From Eustoma russellianum (lineage: Eukaryota > Streptophyta > Magnoliopsida > Gentianales > Gentianaceae): a stretch of DNA of 64,000 bases. The stretch's first letter is position 1. The number at the start of each line of letters is the position of its first letter. The position numbers were made by a program, and so were the translations under genes. The stretch spans positions 32,436,906 through 32,500,905 of the forward strand of contig AP025046.1 in the NCBI GenBank assembly GCA_036186865.1, read 5' to 3'. Shown one piece after another: positions 56,271 to 64,000 of this stretch. The notes beneath the pieces are model-generated. The model worked only from the letters and a program-made list of their open reading frames with translations. It was not told the origin of the DNA and searched no databases.

Positions 56271-59015
56271 TGTAGCGCCCCGCTCCCGAACCCTAGCATC
56301 AGGAACGGTGCACCCGCCGTATCTCACTAAGGAGAATACAAGGCGTCGATACAAATCAACTACACGTCATCATAATAACGTAGATCAAAGTCCGCAGAAG
56401 TCATTACAAAAATCATCGATAAAATAATCATCATCATTAATACTATGTCGAAGGGTTTCTAAATCAATACAATAGTCAAATATAAACACTGATCTTGTTA
56501 ATACATAAGCCTCTAATTTCAAAATAACTGCCTCACCAACCCACAAAAGTCTCGTCTGAATATCCTAGGTCTCAATATCTCCCGTCTCGATCTTCCACGG
56601 TATACTAACTCCTGTGTGGGCATACCCTAACTTCTCTTACCTGCAAAACTGGTGAGTGGTGGTGTGAGCCAAATCAACGGGCTTAGTAAGCAACCTACAT
56701 ATACTTGTTATAGAAATCATACATGCAGAAGCAAATACAAATAACATTCATAGTTAACATACATGTCCTTAGTCTGCAATAATTTCACTCGATTATCTTT
56801 AACAGTTAAGACTTCGAAAATAATTACAAAATAAATAACTCATCAGCTCAATCTACCTTACCGTGGTGCATGCTCTTCTCAAGTATGACATACACAACAA
56901 ACAAATAATCACATAAACAAAGAAAAAGACAATGTATACCAACGAAGTAGATAAGTCGCAGAAAGTAAGTCACTCCACATAATAATGCGCAACTTCATGA
57001 TGCATGTCCTATTATGCATGTCACACGCAACGAAGTCATGTCACATGGAATGCCGATATCTCCACCATGCAATGCATGAACCCGGGTCCTAACTGAGTGG
57101 CTGTAGGTCGTACACCCCACAGTCACCATACTGAGTGTGCGTGGCCGCGCCACTGCACACCATCCTGAGTGTCGTGGCCTCGCCACCGTACACCATCCTG
57201 AGCGCCCGTGACCCGTACGTCACGACCCGCCATCATGCAATGCACGTGCCATGAATGCAAACAACACAATCGCCTGAGGCCCCTGGCCCACCTCACATAC
57301 TCCGGCACTCGAATCTAGGTTCAATTATTTCTGGAATTTATTTCTAATTTTCTGATATTTATTTATATTTTCCTATAATTATTACTATTAATTAAGTTAC
57401 ATTTATATCATGTTCTGGGTCGAGGCTTGCCACCGCAACCGGCCCGTTGGCCATTCGGCCCGGCTCGACGGCCTGCCTGGCCCGACTCTCTTTTCTTTCA
57501 TCTCACTTTTATTTTCATTCTCATTTCTGTTCTTCTCATCTTCCTTTAATCTAGTGTATCCACACTCATACATACACACAGTTCACATGTAGATACATAT
57601 ATCACATATGCACACAATTCACATATAGAGGAAAATTCAATTACAGATATGCAACAATAACACACTGAAGCATGATAAACATAATGAGCATAAATAGACC
57701 ACTTACATCTGATGCATGACAACATGACGAGCACAAATAGACTATTTACCTCTGATGCATGACAGTATAACGAGCATAGATAGACCACTTACCTTGAATC
57801 CAGTATTCACTTTGTTCTCTTCTAGGCTCGAATCTGAACAATTGTAGTATAAAAAAAATCAACGCTGATAATAAATGTTAATTTGACTTACTTAAAATAA
57901 TTAGTTCATAGCTTTCTAATTTTTTTCCCCAAAATCGATACCGATACACCGATTTACTTTCCATATAAGACCATGACTTGAATTCCATAAACTTATCAAA
58001 ATTATATCCTTTTCTAATCCAAAAAGAGCTATCATGCCGAAAGTATATTTTTCCCTCGTACAATTACAACTCTCAGCCTTTATATATAGTTACTATAGCA
58101 AACTTTAATTTCAAAAACATTACATAACTATACGGCACATATATAAATCTTTTTTTTTAGAATTTCATATATCCAAAATTATACCCCATTCATATTCTAA
58201 GATATTCACGTTGACTGAGATGTTCAAACAACATACATAAATATACTTTCGGCTTTAGTTCAATAAAAAAAAACCAAACTTTTTATATCTAGATACAAAT
58301 ATATTCACACGACCACTTTTTATACAATCGGCCCTCTTAAATATGTATAACACAATTAACACATTTTTTTTTCCAAATTCATCTCATTTTCGGTCCTTGA
58401 ACATACAACATTTACAAGTCCTAATCATCTCATATTTAGACGTGTACATATCTACGATACAACATATATATTAGAATATTCATATAATTTACATCTTATA
58501 TATACCACTAAATCTATCTTCATAATATATATATACACATACATACACACCTACACACACACATATATACACACACACACATATCGACCACTGTCCTCCT
58601 CTCCATTAAATCATACACTTCGGCCTTCAACAAAGTTCACCACTCATATTCCTATTTCCTTGCTCATCCACTTACCTTTATCCCTATCATAATTTAAATT
58701 CAAATGTATTGGTAATTTCCTGTCCATGATACTTATCAATGAAGAGCAGACATAACTCTTAGTAATTTGGCAACAAAACTTTCTGCCCATCCCCCCTTAA
58801 AAATTAAACCTCAACCTCAGTAGTGCCACCACTCCCCAACCACCTTTTTATTTGATCTCATTAATAATTATCAAACTCATTTGTTAGCCAAACTCCTTGG
58901 CCCTGCCATTAATGAAGGGAAACCAAACATACCACATTGACAATTTTGTGTAATCATGTAAAACATGTATCCAACCCATTATGCATGTCGAATCCCCATG
59001 GTGGTTATATGTATG

Positions 59016-59055
<40 letters not shown>

Positions 59056-59702
59056 TATACACGGTACGTATTGAATATAAGAAAATATCCTATCAATGAA
59101 TCTTTTGTTTAACAATAGTCGTTATTCTTATAACTACGCATATACAACGGCACTTAGACATTTGAGTATATATATATATGTAGACATTCATCTATTCAAT
59201 ATATGGATGCATGATCCGAAGTTCATACCAAGTAACGTGTAGAATTTCCTAAAACATATCAAGTATAAAAAAATTACTTACATGATGGATTACACTATAC
59301 CGTACGATTGAATTAGGATTGGGTTGAATCGACGAGACTTCTTCTTCTTCTCTTAGTGTTCTCCGGTGCTGGCTTGTTGTGGGAAATATTATTATTTTTT
59401 CGTTGGTTCCTTTCTGAAGAGGAAACAACAGTTTTTTTTTTTTTCTCTTCTATGTGGGTGGAATAAATCAGCTGGGGAAAAGAAATTTAAAGAAGGGTGA
59501 GACATTTTTTTTTAGATAAGGTGGAAGTAACTGATGGTGGGGGAAAATTTCATGGGGAAAATTTCGTGGATAGTGGCAGGGAAAGTGGGAGGGTGGTTAT
59601 TGGGAAAATTAAATCCCCCTTCAACTGTTACACACTCTCTCTCTTTTTTTTACATATGCAATTTAAGACACCCTCTTTTATGCATTTTTAACGGTTATAA
59701 CA
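56271..59702 (-). repeat. Element J 5' LTR
   Basis: 3432 bases, almost identical to 51018-54445 apart from scattered substitutions and microsatellite length differences, for example the longer (TA)n at about 59015-59050. J therefore inserted recently relative to its neighbours. Confidence 0.92.
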
Positions 59703-59707
59703 TCAGC

Positions 59708-60744
59708 GTCCGTCATGGCATGGACTCTCGCATTGGGCCTGCCTTTCTGCTGCTGAGCCGGCCCTGCTCCTGCTTGTGGCTTAGGGTTCCATTCAGGGCA
59801 GTCCTTGATCCTATGGCCTGCCTTTCCACATTTGAAGCATGCACCAGTTATTTTCCAACATTCTCCCACGTGTCTCCTCTGGCAGTGTGGGCATTCTGCC
59901 GGTGCTTGTCGATTAGGTTGATTCTGCTGCGGTGCCCTTTGCGCTGGCCCCGCTTGCTCCTTTCTAGGAATCTTGACCCAACGTCCGGGACCGCCACTCT
60001 GTTCTTCTCTCGGCCTCTTACTCGACTCTTCACGAGGCTCTCTTGGTTGTGACATGCGCATGTCACTCTCCACTCGGTAACATGCGTCCAACATCTCTTC
60101 AAAAGTTTTCAAACTCGATCCCGCTATAGCCGTCCGTATGCGGGGGTTCAGACCCTATTCAAACTTCAGCATTTTCATCCGATTGTTTTCCAATACAATG
60201 GGCGTGAATTTACCCAAGGCATGAAACCGGTCGGCGTAATCGGAAATCGACATCCTCCCTTGTTCAAATTTGTCAAACTGCCTCATCTTTTCCAGAATAG
60301 CAGTCTCAGGCACATAGTAGTCTTTGTATGCCTGCACGAACTGTCTCCATAGAATCGGAGGAGTCATCTTTGGAAGCATGACATTCCACCATGCATTGGC
60401 TCTGCCGATTAGTAACGGGGTGGCCACATCCACCTTCAGATCTTCAGGCACTTGCACAAGTCTGAAGCATTTTTCCACTTTGTCCAGCTAGAACCCAGCC
60501 ACCTCTTGGTCAGTGGTCCCTTCAAAGTTTGGGGCATGCATCTTGCGCATCTCCCCAATATAGTATCTGATGCCTTGCTGGGGAGGTGGTGGAGGAGGGG
60601 GTTGTTGCTGTTGTTGCGTAACTCCTTGTGCTATCACCGTGATAGCATCAATCAGCGCCTGGGTACTAGGACTGGAGGTGGTGGTGGTGGAGGGTTATTG
60701 TCCCCATTGCCACTGTTTCCATGATGGTCACGTCTAGGAGACAT
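59708..60744 (-). pseudogene. Element I gag
   Basis: Start ATG at 60744 gives MSPRRDHHGNSGNGDNN and a proline run. After a frame change near 60665 it reads ALIDAITVIAQGVTQQQQQ, MRKMHAPNFEGTTDQEVAGF and KCFRLVQVPEDLKVDVATPLLIGRANAWW, then YVPETAILEKMRQFDKFEQGRMSISDYADRFHAL, the Tekay gag core. After a stop near 60153 it continues FEEMLDACYRVESDMRM to the CCHC knuckle CFKCGKAGHRIKDCP. It ends at the J insertion (59707/59708). Three nonsense or frameshift lesions are visible. Confidence 0.9.
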
Positions 60745-61005
60745 TTTCTGCAAGATCACGCTTATTAGTATCTAGCAGTTCCAAATAAGTATTTGGGGTC
60801 CATTATGTGGTATAAAACAGAATTCAAAAACTAAAATAAATAACATTGGTTGATTACATTTATCGCACTCGCACTCACACCCATCCTAATCAAACTTACA
60901 CCTAAGATTGCATGCTTAGACTTAAAGATCAACCTACGGTGAAAATCATAACTTAAGACTCTATATGTCATAACCTAGGTTTCCGAGGTAGATCTGAAGC
61001 CTAGT

Positions 61006-61017
61006 CTCTGATACCAC
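61006..61017 (-). other. Element I primer-binding site
   Basis: The minus strand reads GTGGTATCAGAGA next to the 5' LTR at 61019. TGGTATCAGAG matches initiator-Met tRNA; the following base is A rather than the usual C. Confidence 0.85.
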
Positions 61018-61018
61018 C

Positions 61019-63562
61019 TGTAGCGCCCCGACCCAGACAGCGGAATCTGAACCGGTACACCCGTCGTAGCTTACTGAGAAGACTACAAGATGTCTCATCT
61101 CTCGAATGCACATCATCGATGACGTAAGACAAATAAGTACGGAAACATATCTTGACAATCTAAACCATCAATGCAGTACGTCAAAAGACAATGTGAATAC
61201 CAACAGAACTGTATATGGTCGCAGCCATCTAAAACCTCAAATGAATCAAGAAACAGAAATAACAGAAACTATCTAATCAATTCTTTCCTCAAGGTATAGG
61301 CATCCCATTCTGGCCACTCGCCGTCATCCTCAATGAAAATCATATCGTAGCTAGGCTCATCTGCAATGACAAAGGCAGTACCCTTAGCGAAAAATGCTAG
61401 CAAGTAACCCGCTTATAAGACATACAGGATCAACACATGGCAAGACATGAGTAATATTAATTCAAGGGAATTGTGGGGCACATGTCTTGTAAAACTTCCA
61501 AATAGATAAACGAATCATGTAATAGCAAGTATAGCAAATTGAACGCAATTAACAAATCATAACAATCAAATACCACACACATCCATACCACATTGACTCA
61601 CGTGATGCATGTCAAATATGCACTACCCTACACAGTCACAAATGCATGAGCCATTTCTTTTCAAAACCGTGCAATGCATGTCACAATGTCCAGTCTCGTA
61701 ACTCGTAACCCTATAACGCACCCCGGCTTATATTTCCATACCGGTTAAAGTTACAGGCTCGTTATGCTTTGTGATGCACCTTGGCTTATATTTCCATCCC
61801 GATTAACATTGCAGACTCGTAATACTCTGCAATGCACCTCGGCTTATATTTCCATCCTGATTAACATTGCAGAGGACTTTATACCCTGTGACACACCCCG
61901 GCTTATATTTCCATCCCGGTTAACGTTACAGTCTTTTGTGCCCTGCAATGCACTCCGGCTTATATTTCCATCCCGGTTAACATTGCAGGTCACCTTCGCA
62001 AATCTGTGCCGAAGCACATCTCTTTTCAAATCAATATGCAAATGCAAGTGCCATGATGCAAGGCTCCTCGTTCAATCACATTTCTCGTTCTCGTATGCAG
62101 TTCATATTCACATGCGCAAGTAAAAGCAACACACAAGATTTCTCTAGCTTGCACATCAATGCTTAGGCTTCAACTAGATCGTCAACACTTAGCCTCTAAT
62201 ACAAGTACTCCTATCTTTCTTTCGTTGAACTCTTAGACACCTCGGACGTTCATTTCCTGACCCTTCTAAGTCATCCACGTTGAAATCCGAGTCGAAAACC
62301 CATTGGAGTCACCAAGTTGATTCACCATCCTAAGTCATGTTCCCAAGACTTAGACTACCTCTAATCAGGTCTTAAGACTCTAAGGTCATCCAAGGGTTCT
62401 CCGAGCTTCCCTCCTTCTTCCTCTATTCTCCTCAAAACTGATGGACTTCATCCCCTCACATCGATTGATCGTGTGTGATCATACCCTCATATCGATCGAT
62501 CGAAGCCCCTCAGAGAAAATCGATCTCTCAGCCCCTTATTACTTCGATCGATCGATGTCCGTCAGTGGACATCGATCTCTCAACCTCATCTACATCGACT
62601 TCGATCGAGTCTGTCAGTGGACATTGATCTCTCAACTTTTCCCCACTTCGATCGATCGATGTCCGTCAGTGGACATCGATCCCTCAGTCCACCTATACAT
62701 TGATCGATCGATGTCAGCGTCTCCTCAGAGTTTCATCTGTGAATTTCTACAGAACCATCAACCAACTTGATCCCAATTTCATCCCATTTCATTCAAGCCT
62801 AATCCTGCTATCATTCATGCTTAATACTAAAGATTCAACGCTATGCACATCGCAAACAAGATCCAAGCCTAGTACACACTTTTCCAACCTCATCAACCCT
62901 AAAAATCCCACCTTTTCCCTCAAACCCACGCAGCAACGAAAATCACAACAAAAGGGGTTCACGAGGGAGGGGTTTGCAGGATTTCACGTAATCAACAACA
63001 ACAACGAATGCTCTTTCATATACATCGGCCAAAACTTAAAACCAAAGCACATAGATCATCTACAAATAATCACATAACGAAACTACTGCATGATGATCCA
63101 ATTTGATAACAAAATAGGCCGTTTTCTTTCACAAATCATAGGAAGTTATAAGAAAGTTACTTGCCTTTGATTACTCGAAGAAAGAAGGAAGATCGGACGA
63201 AGATTGAAGGATTTCTTGAAGAATCCATGCCTAGGGTTTGAGAATGTCAAATGTCGCCTATGGGGATGGAGGCTGCGTCAGTTTTCTCTGCGTAATGAGA
63301 AAACTGACATTCTGTCAGTTTTTATATGGGAAGGGGGAAATTTGGAGTTTCTAAATTATATCTATTATCTTATTTATCTTAAAGGATAATCCTTTATTAT
63401 TTAATTCTAATATTAAATACAAATTAATTCTAATATTTAATTTTCTCATTAATTTCTAATTAATCTCATACTAAATTCCTAATTCATTACCGTTGACCGT
63501 CATTAATCTCTTTTAATTCTTTCTTTGTCTTTTAATTCCTACGGAGGGTGCGGGGCATAACC
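61019..63562 (-). repeat. Element I 5' LTR
   Basis: 2544 bases co-linear with 44809-47389. The last base is C instead of the expected A (CATAACC for CATAACA). The ATCGATCG and hairpin arrays are present but more decayed than in the 3' LTR; one ATCGATCG unit near 62700 is deleted. Confidence 0.9.
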
Positions 63563-64000
63563 GGGTGTTCGTGATTTCGCGCCTTTTCCACATACAGATT
63601 TCAAATCTTTGGAGGTAATTTTTACATTTCTTTCATCGATTAAACAACAACATGGATCCTTGGTAGGAAATCGAAGATCAAGTTTTGTTTTTTCTGCTGC
63701 GTGTTTTTGCAGTGATCTTGTCGGATTTCCTAACAGTGTTTTTAGAGACACTTGTTGTCTCGTTTAAATCGACTATATCATGCCTATGTGTTTACTGTTT
63801 TTCGTACGGCATGATATGTATAAAACAGTAATTCGGATTTCATATGATGAGAGAAGAATGGTGTTCTTTATTTCGTTTTCATGAGATGATTTGTATACGG
63901 CGGTAATTGTTTGTCATGTGATGATCAAAACTGATTTTGTTTATATTAGATATATCCACGATATGTGTAAAACCTTATTCGAATCTCATCTGGTGATAGC
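63563..64000 (+). mobile_element. Element G LTR, part 2
   Basis: Resumes the copia-type LTR split by element I: GTGTTCGTGATTTCGCGCC follows naturally from ATACCGACAGAGGGTC at 44793-44808. It is non-coding, with several TCATGTGATGA/TGTATACGGC repeats at 63800-63920. The end of the LTR and any internal region lie beyond the window. Confidence 0.6.

Larger units (their letters stand above)
51018..59702 (-). mobile_element. Element J: non-coding large-LTR gypsy-related element (LARD-like)
   Basis: Two LTRs of about 3.43 kb (51018-54445 and 56271-59702) flank an internal region of only 1825 bases. The TSD TCAGC is perfect (51013-51017 and 59703-59707). The minus-strand PBS TGGTATCAGAGC (56257-56268) and a polypurine tract (54446-54459) set the orientation. 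No gag or pol is recognisable. The LTR edge TGTAGCGCCCCG is shared with the Tekay element I, so it was probably mobilised by a Tekay-type partner. It is inserted in the gag of I. Confidence 0.92.
44809..63562 (-). mobile_element. Element I: Tekay/Del-type Ty3/gypsy chromovirus with two introns
   Basis: LTRs at 44809-47389 and 61019-63562 bracket, reading leftward, an iMet PBS, gag, protease, RT, RNase H, integrase with a chromodomain, and a polypurine tract. The gypsy domain order and chromodomain place it with Tekay/Del chromoviruses. The flanking bases GGGTC (44804-44808) and GGGTG (63563-63567) fit a mutated TSD. Element J is inserted at the gag-protease junction. Stops and frameshifts disable pol. 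Two GT...AG introns interrupt protease and RNase H coding. Confidence 0.9.

Overview
This window is a block of nested transposable elements from a flowering-plant nuclear genome, probably a eudicot; I cannot name the species. I find no intact host gene, rRNA, tRNA or CRISPR. Almost everything belongs to about ten Ty1/copia and Ty3/gypsy LTR retrotransposons plus one hAT DNA transposon. I call them A-K (without a hAT letter). Boundaries come from paired LTRs, TG...CA ends, tRNA-iMet primer-binding sites, polypurine tracts and target-site duplications (TSDs).

Left half. Element A (Sirevirus-type copia, minus strand, 3309-21468) sits in an older Tekay-like gypsy LTR, E (21469-22334 and 27824-28205). 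A is broken three times: by the end of a plus-strand gypsy LTR, K (1-3308), inserted in its RT; by element B (5684-13940, TSD TGATA), a gag-only Sirevirus inserted in its gag-protease spacer; and by a 5'-truncated, inverted copy of its own LTR (16735-19412). E also carries the short copia element D (22335-27818, TSD GTTAA).

Middle. 28206-29488 and 36995-37929 look like ordinary non-coding DNA. They flank copia element C (29489-35422, TSD ATATT) and an internally deleted hAT (35504-36986, TSD GATGTGAC).

Right half. This is a five-level nest. Copia H (LTR from 37930, gag stub to 39567) holds Sirevirus F (39568-43509, minus). F holds the LTR of copia G (43510-44808, resuming at 63563). G's LTR holds Tekay-type gypsy element I (44809-63562, minus). 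I holds the non-coding, large-LTR element J (51018-59702, TSD TCAGC).

Signals most worth attention: (1) C has no tRNA primer site; instead the 15 nt at the primer-binding position are exactly complementary to a segment of its own LTR leader, the geometry of Tf1-like self-priming. (2) An identical 18-nt palindrome, ACATCGATCGATCGATGT, and related arrays occur in LTRs of three unrelated families (Sirevirus A, copia C, gypsy I). (3) Several gypsy LTRs carry tandem hairpin arrays whose arms change in a compensatory way. (4) Element I contains two apparent spliceosomal introns whose removal restores conserved protease and RNase H reading frames. The coding regions all carry stops or frameshifts, so mobilisation of these copies would need proteins supplied by relatives.
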